This document shows, in pieces, positions 16,843 to 26,271 of a stretch of 64,000 bases of DNA; within the stretch, counting starts at the first letter, position 1, and each line of letters opens with the position of its first letter. The translations under genes and the position numbers were made by a program. The notes under the pieces are model-generated. The model did not search any database. It had not been told where the DNA came from and saw only the letters and a list, made by a program, of their open reading frames with translations. The DNA comes from an uncultured beta proteobacterium (GTDB lineage Bacteria > Pseudomonadota > Gammaproteobacteria > Burkholderiales > Burkholderiaceae_C): positions 1 to 64,000 of the forward strand of contig CAIJPE010000411.1 in assembly GCA_903822435.1 (NCBI GenBank), given 5' to 3'.

Positions 16843-17882
16843 CAGGCCGACCCTGAGGCCATGGGTTGCGGTTCGGGCTCGTCCGGCGACTGTCCCGGGT
16901 CGGTCCGCAACAGGGCGCGCGGGTCCAGCGCGTCTCGCAGGGCATCGCCCAGCATGTTCAGGGCCAGCACCGTGACCATGATGGCCACGCCCGGAGCCAG
17001 CGCCACGGCCGGCCGCGTGTAGAGCAGGGCCAGCCCGTCCTGGATGATGCTGCCCCAGCTCGCGTTGGGAGACTGCACGCCGATGGACAGGAACGACAGC
17101 GCGGACTCGGTGAGCATGTTCAAGGCCATCATCAGCGGCACGAACACGATGAGCGTGGTGGACACATGCGGCAGGATGTCCAGCCGCAGGATCCGCGGCG
17201 TGGGCACGCCCAGCCCGACGGCCGCGTGCACGAAGTCGCTGCCGCGCAGCGCCAGGGCCTGGGCCCGCACCGGCCGTGCGACGTAGGGCACGTAGATCAG
17301 CCCGATGATGAAGGCCGGCAGCAGCAGGCTGTCGGATGCCAGGGTGAAAGGCCCGATGACCAGACCCGAGCCGATGGTCACGATGGACAGCGAGATGGCC
17401 AGCAGGTACACCGGGAAAGCCCACAGAATTTCCAGGGCGCGGGACAGGGTGGCATCGACCCACCCGCCGGCGTAGCCCGCCACGACGCCCAGCGCCCCGC
17501 CCAGCACGATGGTGATCAGGGTGGCCACCGCTGAGATGAACAGCGAGGCCTGGCCGCCATACAGCAGGCGCGCCGCCACGTCGCGCCCCTGGTTGTCGGC
17601 ACCCAGCAGGTAGGCCTGCGGCCGCCATGTCGGACCGATGGGCGTCTGGCCCAGGCCCAGGCCTTCGGTGGAGGCCTGCAACACGGGCACGGCTTGGCCG
17701 TCCAGCGTGATTTCGCCGTTCACGTTGGATCGGAAGGGGTCGGTGTGCGCCATGTACCTGGCGTACAGCGGCGCCGCCAGGCAGGCCAGCAACACGGCCA
17801 TCAGCACGGCGGCAGACGCTACCGCGCTGCGGTCGGCCCGCAGCCTTGCCCAGGCGGCGCGGGCCGGGCTGGGGCTCGGCAT
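16842..17882 (-). CDS. dppC: Peptide ABC transporter permease, DppC type
   Basis: 346 aa. N-terminal TM then a periplasmic loop ('LLGADNQGRDVAARLLYGGQASLF', a DppC hallmark), BPD_transp_1 membrane domain and EAA loop 'GSDFVHAAVGLGVPTPRILRLDILPHV'. ATG 17882 lies 14 bp after the binding-protein stop. Residues 45-75 contain an extra loop before the hallmark, as in longer DppC variants. Confidence 0.9.
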   Translation of the reverse strand: MPSPSPARAAWARLRADRSAVASAAVLMAVLLACLAAPLYARYMAHTDPFRSNVNGEITLDGQAVPVLQASTEGLGLGQTPIGPTWRPQAYLLGADNQGRDVAARLLYGGQASLFISAVATLITIVLGGALGVVAGYAGGWVDATLSRALEILWAFPVYLLAISLSIVTIGSGLVIGPFTLASDSLLLPAFIIGLIYVPYVARPVRAQALALRGSDFVHAAVGLGVPTPRILRLDILPHVSTTLIVFVPLMMALNMLTESALSFLSIGVQSPNASWGSIIQDGLALLYTRPAVALAPGVAIMVTVLALNMLGDALRDALDPRALLRTDPGQSPDEPEPQPMASGSA

Positions 17883-17896
17883 GCCGCGTGCCGGAA

Positions 17897-19592
17897 TCAG
17901 CGCACCCACGCCAGCTGGAACAGGAAGTTGAATTCGCCGCTGAAGGTGTAGTTGCCCACCCGCCTGGAGACGAAGTCGATCTGCTTGAGGTTGAACAGCA
18001 CCGCCACCGGCGCCAGGTCGACCACCTTGCGGTCGATGGCGGACCACAGCGCCTCGGCGGCGGCGGGGTCGGTGATGCCCATGGACTTGGCCTTGGCGAG
18101 ATCGGCCTCCAGGTCTTTCTCGCACAGGCCCGAGATGTTGATCGATGCGTCGCTGCCGGGCCGGAAGCTGGCACACGAGAACAGCACGTCCAGGAAGTCG
18201 GCCGGTGCCGGGTAGTCCTGGTACCAGCTGCTCAGGCTGATCTGCACCTTGTTCTGCGTGTTCTGGATGTAGGTGAACTGCACGGCGCTGGACAGCAGCT
18301 TCAGCGTGGTCGGGTAGCCCAGGTCGTTGAGCACGCTCTGCAGGTAGGTGCCGATCTGCCGGTCGGCCGCGATGTCCTGCCCGATCAGCGTCACGGGCGT
18401 GCCCGACGTGCCCGACTCCTTGACCAGCTGCCGTGCCCGCGCCAGGTCGGGCGCCGACCACGCGTGGCCCGGGTTCAGGGTGTAGGGGCAGTAGGGCTGA
18501 TGGCCCGGGAAGCGGGGCGGCAGCACCTGGCAACTGGGGGTGGCAGTGTTGGGCCCGCCGTAGAGCTTGACCAGTGCGTTGCGGTCGATGGCGAAGTTGA
18601 CGGCCTGCCGCGCCTTCGGGTTGTCGAAGGGCTTGAGGCGGGTGTTCATGGGCAGGTAGTACATCGCCGTCAGCGGCGAGATATGCACCTGCCTGGCGTA
18701 TTTGCCGCCGACCTCGGCCAGGCGGTCGGCCGGCAGCGGGTTGAACATGAAATCGGCCTGGCCGTTGGCGATGGCCGTCACCTGGTCTTCGTCGGAAAGG
18801 CCGAAGTCGTAGTCGATGGCGTCCACGTAGCCATCGGGCTGAGCGTCTTCGCTCCAGACCTTGAAAAAGGTGTTGCGCGCCAGCTTGAGCTGCTTCTTGG
18901 GGGTCGTAGGCCACGATCTTGTAGGGGCCGGTGCCCGGGACGGGCGTCACGCCCACGTCACGAGGCGGCGCATCGGCCGGCAGGATCACGGCGTGGGGCA
19001 CGGCCAGCTTGTAGAAGAACTCGGCATCGGGGCTCACCAGGTTGATGGTCAGCGTGCCGGCCTTGGCGTCGGCGATCACGCCACCGGCCAGGGTGCAGGT
19101 GTCGGGCTTCTTCAGGCAGGCCTGCGCGCCGACGATGCCGTTGTAGAAGCTGCCGGCCGTGGGGCCCAGCACCTTGAAGATGCGGCGGAACGAGGCCACC
19201 GCATCGTCCAGCGTCACCTCGCGGCCGTCGGAAAAGCGGATGCCCTTGCGCAGCTTGAAGACGTAGCGCTTGCCGCCGTCTTCGGGCTTGGGAATGGCTT
19301 CGGCCAGGTCGGGCACGAGCTTGAAGGCCTCCGACCCGGCGGCCTTTCGGAAGGCCACCAGGCCGTCGTAGGTAGCCTGCACCACCTGCGCGTATTGCAG
19401 CGTGTAGTTCACGTGCGGGTCGATGGTGCCGGCACCGGCCGTGGACAACAGGCGCAGCGCGCCGCCGCGGTGAGGATCGGCAGGGCCGGAGGGCCCGGCC
19501 GCATGGGTCACGCCATGCAGGCCCCATGGGAGCAACAGGCCGATCGAAACCGCCGCGACAGGGTGACGAGCCAAGAAAGTGGTCATGGGCAT
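17897..19592 (-). pseudogene. Peptide/nickel ABC transporter substrate-binding protein, frameshifted
   Basis: SBP_bac_5 family. The N-terminal part (signal peptide 'VAAVSIGLLLPWGLHGVTHA', then 'GGALRLLSTAGAGTIDPHVNYTLQYAQVV') is open to about 18905. The C-terminal part ('DAIDYDFGLSDEDQVTAIANGQADFMFNPLPADRL' to 'GEFNFLFQLAWVR') lies in another frame from about 18895 to 17897. On the coding strand a run of five C (plus-strand G 18899-18903) turns the expected ..YDPKKQLKLARN.. into ..YDPQEAAQAG...; removing one C restores one continuous protein of about 564 aa with the linking residues KVWSEDAQPDGYV. All other parts look intact, so this is either a recent mutation or a sequencing error. First gene of the Dpp operon. 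Confidence 0.82.
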
Positions 19593-19675
19593 GGGGCGCA
19601 AACGATCCGCAGCGGGCCGGCACACGTCGATGCACCGGCCCGGCACAGAAGGCGGCTCACGCCGCTCCGTTTTGG

Positions 19676-22492
19676 TTAGAACTGGTAGCTCGCACCGACG
19701 TTGAGCACCCGGCCGATGGCGCCGGCCAGATGCATCGACGGGTTGTACGGCAGTTGCCCACCGCCGTAGGTGGCCAGGTCCACCGGCGGTTGCGAATTGA
19801 ACACGTTCACCACCGACCCGTGCACCGTCCAATGGTTGTCCAGCTTCCACCGCGCGGAGACGTTCGCGGTGGTGAACGACTTCACCTTGCAGAACTGCGA
19901 GGGCACGCCGCCTGAGGGGAAGTACCCGCCGACGCCGGCGCCCCCGTCGCAATCGTTGATCCCGTAGGAAGGATCGGTGAGGTCGAAGCTGCTCAGCCAG
20001 TTGACCGTGCCGGCCACCTGGAACGGGCCCTTGTCCCAGGTCACGGTGGCTTGCACCTTGTCCTTGGGATTGCCGGTGTCGCCGCCCACCACCAGCGGGC
20101 CGTGGGTGCCGGCCAGCTGAAACGGGCTGCCCCCGACCGTGAGCACGTAGCTCATGGTGTGGCTCCAGTCCAGCGCGGCCGTCAGCGTGCCTTGCTCACC
20201 CAGCGAGAACCGGTAGGACGTGTCCAGCTCCAGGCCGCTGGTCTTGGTGGAGTTGGCGTTGATGTACTGCACCGGGATGTAGACGATGGGGCCGGTGGGC
20301 GTGGTGCAGGTGGTGGTGCCGCCGTTGCCGTCGGAGCACAGGCTCTGGATCGGCGTGCCGCGGACGGCGTTGGCGATGTCGTATTGCGGCGTGACGACCT
20401 GGTTGCTGATCTCGATCTGGTACAGGTCGATGGTGGTGCTCCAGCCGGGGATCGGCTCGAGGATCACGCCCAGCGTGGCCGAGTGCGACTTTTCAGCCTG
20501 CAGCTGCGGGTTGGCACCCTGCAGCGAAACCGGCTGGAAGCTGCAATAGGCCACCACGTTGCCCTGGTGGTTGGTGTCGCCGCCCGGACACAGTGCCGGG
20601 TCGAAGGTGGAGCCGACCAGGAAGGCCGTACCGGCCTGGCCGTTCTCGGCCGCGTTGGGCGCCCGGAAGCCGAGGGCCGCCGTGCCGCGCAGCCCGAAGG
20701 ACTTGGTGGGGGTCCACTTGAATCCGAGTTTGGGCGTGGTGGCGTTGCCGGCGTTGTCGAAGTGGTCGTAGCGCAGCGCGGCGTCCAGCTCCAGCGACTT
20801 GAGCACCGGTGCCACCAGCTCGGCATAGATGGCCGTGTCGGTCTGGCGCCCCGTCACGTAGGCGTTGTTGCCGTTGACCAGGCCTTGCGCAATCAACGGC
20901 GGCGCCGGCGAATCCAGCTTGCGGTCGATGAAGGCGAAGCCCCCGCTGAACCCGAGCTCGCCGCCGGGCAGCGCCATCAGGCTGCGAGAGGCGTGCCCTT
21001 CGACGAAGCTCAGGGTGGAGATGTCGTCCACCGCCGAGGTCGGGAAGATGGTGTCCACGTCGGCCGCGGTGTTGCCCCCGGTCACCTTGTACGGGTCGGT
21101 GCTTCGGTTCAACGCCGCGTTGAGTGCGGGCACATTGATCAGGCCGTACACCGTCTGCCGGGTGGTGATGTGGGTGTAGCCCAGGGCCGCGCCCACGTCC
21201 CAGTCGCCCAGGGTGCCCGACAGGTCGGCCACCACGCGCGTGGCCTTGGAGTCGGTGGCGGTGTGCGGCAGCGGCGCGCCGGGGATCACGCCATTGACCA
21301 CGGCCGGCGCACCGAAGGGATTGCCCGGGTAGGTGGCGGGCACGGTGATGGAGTCGATGGTGGGCGTGACGATGCGGGGCGGCACGCCGGCCGAGACGCC
21401 CACGATCGGCGTCAGCGAGGACGGGAAGGTCTGCACGAAGCCGGCGGGGTATTGCTCGGCCTTGCTGTCGAACAGCGAGGCCTTCAGGTCCAGGCGGAAG
21501 CTGCTGCCCAGCCTCTTGCTGAAGCTGCCGATGACGTTGAGGTTTTCGGTGCGCGGCGAGATCTCGGCCAGCGGGTTCTGGTAGGCGCAGCTGCCTGCGG
21601 CCAGGGCCGCGTAGCTGGGGCAGGCGCCGCCGTAGAAGTACGAACTGGTCGGGTCGCCCGAGAAGCTCGCGGCGGGGTTGGTGAGGTAGGGCGACAGCGT
21701 GGAAGGCTGCGGGTTGTTCGGCGTGATGACGCCGGGGGTGCGGTTGATGCCGCCGTAGCCCGTCCAGTCCAGGTTCTGCCACAGGCCCTTGCCGGCTCGC
21801 TGCGCGTACGTGATGCGGTCCTGCTGGCGGTATTCCAGGCTGCCGTAGGCGGTGTAGCCGTCGGCTTCGTAGTCGCCAAAGCCGCTGATCACCGAGCCGT
21901 GCACGCGCTTGCCGCCGCCTTCCGTGGCGGCGCCGCCTTCCAGCGAGACGCGCGTGCCGGTGAAGCTCTTCTTCAGGATGATGTTGACCACGCCGGCGAT
22001 GGCGTCGGAGCCATACGTCGCAGAGGCCCCGTCCTTCAGGATCTCGATGCGCTCCACGGCATCGAAGGGGATGTTGGAGACGTCCACGAAGGAGCGCTGC
22101 GCGTCGTCGGAAAGCGGGTAGGGCGCCATGCGGTGGCCGTCGATCAGGACCAGCGTGGCCGCCGTCGTCAGGCCGCGCAGCGAGATGCCGCTGGCGCCCG
22201 AGGCGAAGGCCTGCGAGAAGCCCTGGCTCAGCGTGCCCTGGCCGTTGGCCGTGAGGTTCTGCAGCACCTCGGTCAACGTGGTGTAGCTGCTCTTTTGCAA
22301 GTCGGCCGACGTGATCACCTGCAGCGGGCTGGGCGTCTCGGCATCCACGCGCAGGATGCGCGAGCCCGTGACTTCAATGCGGGTGGGTGCGGCCGGGGTG
22401 CTGTTCTGGGCCAGCGCCGGGCCGGCCGCGGTCGCCGTGAGGATGGCGCCGACGATGGCTGAGAGGCGGAGCTTGGATGGGTACTGCATCAT
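19676..22492 (-). CDS. TonB-dependent receptor
   Basis: About 938 aa outer-membrane receptor. Signal peptide ends near 'GPALAQ'; no STN regulatory domain. Plug domain: 'RIEVTGSRI', 'GISLRGLTTAATLVLIDGHR', 'VERIEILKDGASATYGSDAIAGVVNIILKK'. A long beta-barrel follows, ending 'RVLNVGASYQF' with the terminal Phe for BAM assembly. Start ATG 22492 chosen for a clean signal peptide; ATG 22516 (inside a palindrome) is possible. It is transcribed in the same direction and 83 bp upstream of the peptide-binding protein, suggesting it brings peptides or similar ligands across the outer membrane for the Dpp system. Confidence 0.9.
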   Translation of the reverse strand: MMQYPSKLRLSAIVGAILTATAAGPALAQNSTPAAPTRIEVTGSRILRVDAETPSPLQVITSADLQKSSYTTLTEVLQNLTANGQGTLSQGFSQAFASGASGISLRGLTTAATLVLIDGHRMAPYPLSDDAQRSFVDVSNIPFDAVERIEILKDGASATYGSDAIAGVVNIILKKSFTGTRVSLEGGAATEGGGKRVHGSVISGFGDYEADGYTAYGSLEYRQQDRITYAQRAGKGLWQNLDWTGYGGINRTPGVITPNNPQPSTLSPYLTNPAASFSGDPTSSYFYGGACPSYAALAAGSCAYQNPLAEISPRTENLNVIGSFSKRLGSSFRLDLKASLFDSKAEQYPAGFVQTFPSSLTPIVGVSAGVPPRIVTPTIDSITVPATYPGNPFGAPAVVNGVIPGAPLPHTATDSKATRVVADLSGTLGDWDVGAALGYTHITTRQTVYGLINVPALNAALNRSTDPYKVTGGNTAADVDTIFPTSAVDDISTLSFVEGHASRSLMALPGGELGFSGGFAFIDRKLDSPAPPLIAQGLVNGNNAYVTGRQTDTAIYAELVAPVLKSLELDAALRYDHFDNAGNATTPKLGFKWTPTKSFGLRGTAALGFRAPNAAENGQAGTAFLVGSTFDPALCPGGDTNHQGNVVAYCSFQPVSLQGANPQLQAEKSHSATLGVILEPIPGWSTTIDLYQIEISNQVVTPQYDIANAVRGTPIQSLCSDGNGGTTTCTTPTGPIVYIPVQYINANSTKTSGLELDTSYRFSLGEQGTLTAALDWSHTMSYVLTVGGSPFQLAGTHGPLVVGGDTGNPKDKVQATVTWDKGPFQVAGTVNWLSSFDLTDPSYGINDCDGGAGVGGYFPSGGVPSQFCKVKSFTTANVSARWKLDNHWTVHGSVVNVFNSQPPVDLATYGGGQLPYNPSMHLAGAIGRVLNVGASYQF

Positions 22493-22513
22493 GGGTTTTG
22501 AGCAAAGGTTGAA

Positions 22514-22531
22514 CATGCACGGTCGTGCATG
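22514..22531. promoter_or_regulatory. 18-bp palindrome in TonB-receptor leader
   Basis: CATGCACGGTCGTGCATG: perfect 8-bp arms around GT, 22-39 bp ahead of the receptor start. Its position near the expected transcription start suggests a repressor operator. It matches neither a Fur box nor any site I can name. Confidence 0.5.
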
Positions 22532-22719
22532 CGAGAGAGACCGACGTTGGGCAAACACCGGACAATCCGTGGCCTCGTCGAGGCTTTGACCAAGGTGCGA
22601 CAGCGGGCATCCATCAACGTCCCGAACAGGAGCTCCTGCCATGCGTCCGAGGTTCGCGATCGCTTGCAGCCACGGCCATCGGGTTTGCAAATTGCGAGCC
22701 AGGATCGCCTCGCGCCGCC

Positions 22720-23127
22720 TCAACGGACGAAGCGCGCCAGCACGGTGCCCGCCATCGCGATGTGGGCCAGCGTGACCACGACCGACAGGCCGTGCAACTG
22801 CGCGAAGCGTTTCCGCCGGCCTTCGTCGGTGGCGGTGTTGATCGCCGGCATGAGCAGTTGCCGCGTGGGAAGCGTCGTCAGCGCAATGCCCGCCAGCAAG
22901 AGCGCAGAGATGTGGTCCTGCGGCCAACTGGCGGCTGCGGCCAGAAGTGCCAGGGCCATCACGAAGAGGTAGAAATGCGGGAACGCCTTTCGGATCAACG
23001 ATCGCGCGTCGGCGATGGGCAGGGCTGTGAACAGGAAGGCTGCGAAGCCGGCCGCGAACAGCAGCATGCCGCCGAACAGCCAGGCCGTGGCCAGCACGGC
23101 CGACAGTCGAAGAATCGAATCCTGCAT
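22720..23127 (-). CDS. DUF4149 membrane protein
   Basis: 135 aa, four predicted membrane helices. The segment 'LLMPAINTATDEGRRKRFAQLHGLSVVVTLAHI' is typical of DUF4149 proteins of proteobacteria, where the LMP and LHG(L/V)S motifs recur. Function unknown. Single-gene unit 228 bp upstream of the receptor gene start, reading the same way. Confidence 0.75.
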   Translation of the reverse strand: MQDSILRLSAVLATAWLFGGMLLFAAGFAAFLFTALPIADARSLIRKAFPHFYLFVMALALLAAAASWPQDHISALLLAGIALTTLPTRQLLMPAINTATDEGRRKRFAQLHGLSVVVTLAHIAMAGTVLARFVR

Positions 23128-23261
23128 GGGGCCCCGTACGACTTGTGAGGGCCGGCAGGCTACCCGAACAATGCATGCCGAGCGGGCTGAAGGGACTCCG
23201 TGCGCGGCACGGCAGGTGAGAATTCGAACTCATCCAGGAAGCCCTCCGGGCCCCAACGCCC

Positions 23262-24713
23262 ATGCGTGTCTTCACCGCTGCACTCGCCACAGAGACCAAC
23301 ACCTTCGCGCCCGTGCCCACGGGCCTGGCGTCGTTCAAGGAACGCGACTACTTTCCCGCCGGCCAGCACCCGGGGCACCTCACCGCATCGGCCGGACCGC
23401 TGTGGGCGCTGCGCGAGGTGGCGCCCGCCAGGGGCTGGACCGTGATCGAAGGGATGGTGGCGTCGGCCCAGCCCGGGGGCACCACCACGCGCCAGGCCTA
23501 TGAGGCCTTGCGTGAAGAGTTGCTGGACGACCTGCGCGCGGCCCTGCCGGTGGATATGGTGCTGCTCGGCCTGCATGGCGCCATGGTGGCCGAGGGCTGC
23601 GACGACTGCGAAGGCGACCTGCTGGGCCGTGTGCGCGGCATCGTGGGCAGCGGCGTGGTGGTGGGCGCCGAGCTCGACCCGCACAACCACCTGAGCGAGG
23701 CGATGGTGCGCCACGCCGACGTGCTGGTGTCGTTCAAGGAGTACCCCCACACCGACATGCTGGAGCGGGGTCGCGAACTCGTGGCCCTGTGCGCAGCCAC
23801 CGCGCAGGGCCGCATCGAGCCTGTCAGTGCCGTGGTCGATTGCCGGATGGTCGTGCCCTTCCACACCACGCGGCAGCCCGCCCGCGGCCTCGTCGACCGC
23901 ATCCAGGCGATGGAGGGCCGCGACGGCGTGCTCTCGGTCTCGATCACCCATGGGTTCTCGCTGGGCGACGTGCCTGACATGGGCACCCAGGTGCTGGTGT
24001 ACTGCGACGGCAACGCCCTGCAGGCCCGGGCGCTGGCCCGGCGCCTTGCCGACGAGATCATCGGCCTGCGTGAGCAGCTGGCGGTGCATTACCTCCCGAT
24101 CGACGAAGCGCTGGACGCTGCGCTGGCCTTCGGTGCCGGCCCCGTGGTGCTGGCCGACCGCGCCGACAACCCCGGCAGTGGCGCGCCGGGTGATGCCACC
24201 TTCATCCTGCGGCGCATGTTCGAGCGCGGCATCCGGCCGGCGGCCGTCGGCCCGGTGTGGGACCCGATGGCGGTGCGCACGGCCTTCGAGGCGGGCGAAG
24301 GCGCACGGCTCATGCTGCGGGTGGGCGGCAAGACCGGCCCGGCCTCGGGCGACCCGCTGGACCTGGACTGCACCGTCAAGGCCCTGCGCACGGAGCACCA
24401 CATGGCGGGCCTGGGCGGCTCAGCCGTCTCGGTGGGCGACGCGGCCTGGATCGAGAGCGCAGGCATCGACATCGTGCTGACCACCTTGCGCCGCCAGGCC
24501 ACCGGCACCGATGTCTTCACGGGCCTGGGTTGCGATCTGGCAACCCGGCAGATCGTGGTGGTGAAGTCGGCCCAGCACTTTCATGCCTCTTTCGCCAAGG
24601 TGGCCCGGCACGTGCTGTACGTCGGCGCGCCGGGCGCGGCCACGCCGTTCATCCAGACCCTGGATTACCGCAAGGTCCGGCGACCCAAGTGGCCGCTCGA
24701 CGCCATCGATTGA
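23262..24713 (+). CDS. M81-family metallopeptidase (MlrC-like)
   Basis: 483 aa, DUF1485 plus MlrC C-terminal domain. Recognisable segments: 'TETNTFAPVPTGLASFKERDYFPAGQH', 'VDMVLLGLHGAMVAEGCDDCEGDLLGRVR', 'ELDPHNHLSEAMV', 'YPHTDMLERG'; the His/Asp residues in these motifs are the metal-ligand set of the family. C-terminal 'GGKTGPASGDPLDLDCTVKALRT' and 'GCDLATRQIVVVKSAQHFHASF' match MlrC_C. MlrC of sphingomonads hydrolyses linearised microcystin; most homologues act on unknown peptides or amides. No signal peptide, so cytoplasmic. Its neighbour on the opposite strand is a CoA-transferase. Confidence 0.87.
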   Translation: MRVFTAALATETNTFAPVPTGLASFKERDYFPAGQHPGHLTASAGPLWALREVAPARGWTVIEGMVASAQPGGTTTRQAYEALREELLDDLRAALPVDMVLLGLHGAMVAEGCDDCEGDLLGRVRGIVGSGVVVGAELDPHNHLSEAMVRHADVLVSFKEYPHTDMLERGRELVALCAATAQGRIEPVSAVVDCRMVVPFHTTRQPARGLVDRIQAMEGRDGVLSVSITHGFSLGDVPDMGTQVLVYCDGNALQARALARRLADEIIGLREQLAVHYLPIDEALDAALAFGAGPVVLADRADNPGSGAPGDATFILRRMFERGIRPAAVGPVWDPMAVRTAFEAGEGARLMLRVGGKTGPASGDPLDLDCTVKALRTEHHMAGLGGSAVSVGDAAWIESAGIDIVLTTLRRQATGTDVFTGLGCDLATRQIVVVKSAQHFHASFAKVARHVLYVGAPGAATPFIQTLDYRKVRRPKWPLDAID

Positions 24714-24850
24714 GATCGAGTCGTTGGGCGCGGCCTTGGCGACCTCCTCGGCGCCGGGCCCGCAACCGAAGCCCGGGCAATGGCCATGGCGATCGATGTG
24801 GCGGGTGACCGCCACTTGGCGCCCCTCGAAGACCTTGGCGGGCTCGGCGT

Positions 24851-26089
24851 CTAGCGCCCCATCGGCGCATGTGCTGAAGGCCCGCTGGCGGATGGCTCGG
24901 CTGCTTCGCTGAACTCCGCGCGAAGGGCCGCACCCTGCGCGTCCAGGGACGGCGCCTGTGCGAACTCGGCAGACTCCCACTCCACGCCCCAGGGCGACGC
25001 AGGCACCTCGACGTCGTGCCCACCCACGGCCATGCGGCGCGTGCGCAGTTGCGGGTGGTCGACCAGGTCGTGCACCGAGTTCACGTTGCCGAAGGCGGTC
25101 TGCGCTTCGGTCAGGCGGTCGACCATGGCCGCGCTGGGCTGGCTTGCGAAGACCTCGGCGGCCACGCCATCGACGAAATCGCGGTGGGCCACGCGGGCGG
25201 CGTTGTTCGCGCAGCGCGGGTCCTGCAGCAGTTCAGGGCGACGCAGCACCAGCCGGCAGAAGGCGGTCCATTCGCGTTCGTTCTGGATCGATATGACGAT
25301 GTCGCGGCCATCCGCGCAGGTGAAGGCGCCGTAGGGCGCGATGGTCGGGTGCTTCAGCCCGACCCGCTCGGGGGCCTTGCCGCCATAGCGTGCCTGCAGG
25401 TACGGCACCGCCATCAGTTCGGCCGCAGCCCCGAAGAGCGAGACCTTCACCGCCGAACCGAGCCCGGTGCGCTCGCGCTGCATCAGTGCCTGCTGGATGC
25501 CCACGAGCGCACTCAGCCCCGCGTTGATGTCGCACAGCGACACGCCGATCCGGCCCCACTCGCCGGGCGCCCCGCTGACCGACACCAGTCCGCTTTCGGC
25601 CTGCACGAGCAGGTCGTATGCCTTCATGCCGGTCAGGCGGCCCTCGTCGCCATAGCCGCTGATGTCGCAGGTGATCAGCCGCGGATGCCGCTGGCGCAGT
25701 GCGGCCGAGCCGATACCCAGCCGGTCGGTGGCGCCCGGCGCCAGGTTCTGGATGAACACGTCGGCCTGGGCCAGCATGCGGTCCAGCAGCGCCAGGTCGC
25801 CGGCGTCCTTCACGTCCAGCATGATCGATTCCTTGCCGCGGTTGATCCACACCCAGTACGAGGATTCGCCGTGGACGGCGCGGTCGTAGCCGCGGGCGAA
25901 GTCGCCCTCGCGCCTTTCGATCTTGATCACGCGGGCACCGGCGTCCGCCAGGCGGCTGCTGCAGTAGGGCGCTGCCACTGCCTGTTCCAGCGCGACGACC
26001 AGCACGCCGTCCAGCGGGCGCGGGGTCGGCGTTTGATGTCCCTCGTCTTGGCCGGGGATGGCAGCTCCAGGGTGGGTGTCGATGTGCAT
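24851..26089 (-). CDS. Class III (CaiB/BaiF) CoA-transferase
   Basis: 412 aa. Family opening 'PLDGVLVVALEQAVAAPYCSSRLADAGARVIKIERREGDFARGYD', 'SSYWVWINRGKESIMLDVKD'. The catalytic Asp is D187 in 'IGVSLCDINAGLSALVGI', which forms the acyl-anhydride intermediate. It moves CoA between organic acids; the acid is unknown. The stop lies 137 bp beyond the convergent M81 gene. The start at 26089 is the first Met before family sequence; no strong Shine-Dalgarno is visible. Confidence 0.87.
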   Translation of the reverse strand: MHIDTHPGAAIPGQDEGHQTPTPRPLDGVLVVALEQAVAAPYCSSRLADAGARVIKIERREGDFARGYDRAVHGESSYWVWINRGKESIMLDVKDAGDLALLDRMLAQADVFIQNLAPGATDRLGIGSAALRQRHPRLITCDISGYGDEGRLTGMKAYDLLVQAESGLVSVSGAPGEWGRIGVSLCDINAGLSALVGIQQALMQRERTGLGSAVKVSLFGAAAELMAVPYLQARYGGKAPERVGLKHPTIAPYGAFTCADGRDIVISIQNEREWTAFCRLVLRRPELLQDPRCANNAARVAHRDFVDGVAAEVFASQPSAAMVDRLTEAQTAFGNVNSVHDLVDHPQLRTRRMAVGGHDVEVPASPWGVEWESAEFAQAPSLDAQGAALRAEFSEAAEPSASGPSAHAPMGR

Positions 26090-26271
26090 GGTGGAAGCCG
26101 CGGGGTGTTGGCGGATTCGTCCTTTTACGCGAATGCGGCATCGCCGGCGCGAGAGTCCGACCGCATCACGAACAATGGCCTGAACGAATTGAATGGCGGA
26201 CGCCAAGATGGTGCGGTGACGAACAGTGCCAAGACACCGTGCCGCCTAGGATGGATCACGGAATAGGGACC

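Noticed and set aside
22514-22531. Fur box upstream of the TonB receptor
   Set aside because: The palindrome is GC-containing CATGCACG-GT-CGTGCATG and has none of the GATAAT repeats of a Fur site.
23262-24713. Microcystin-degradation (mlr) cluster
   Set aside because: Only the MlrC-like gene is present; MlrA, MlrB and MlrD genes are missing, and M81 proteins are widespread in non-degraders.
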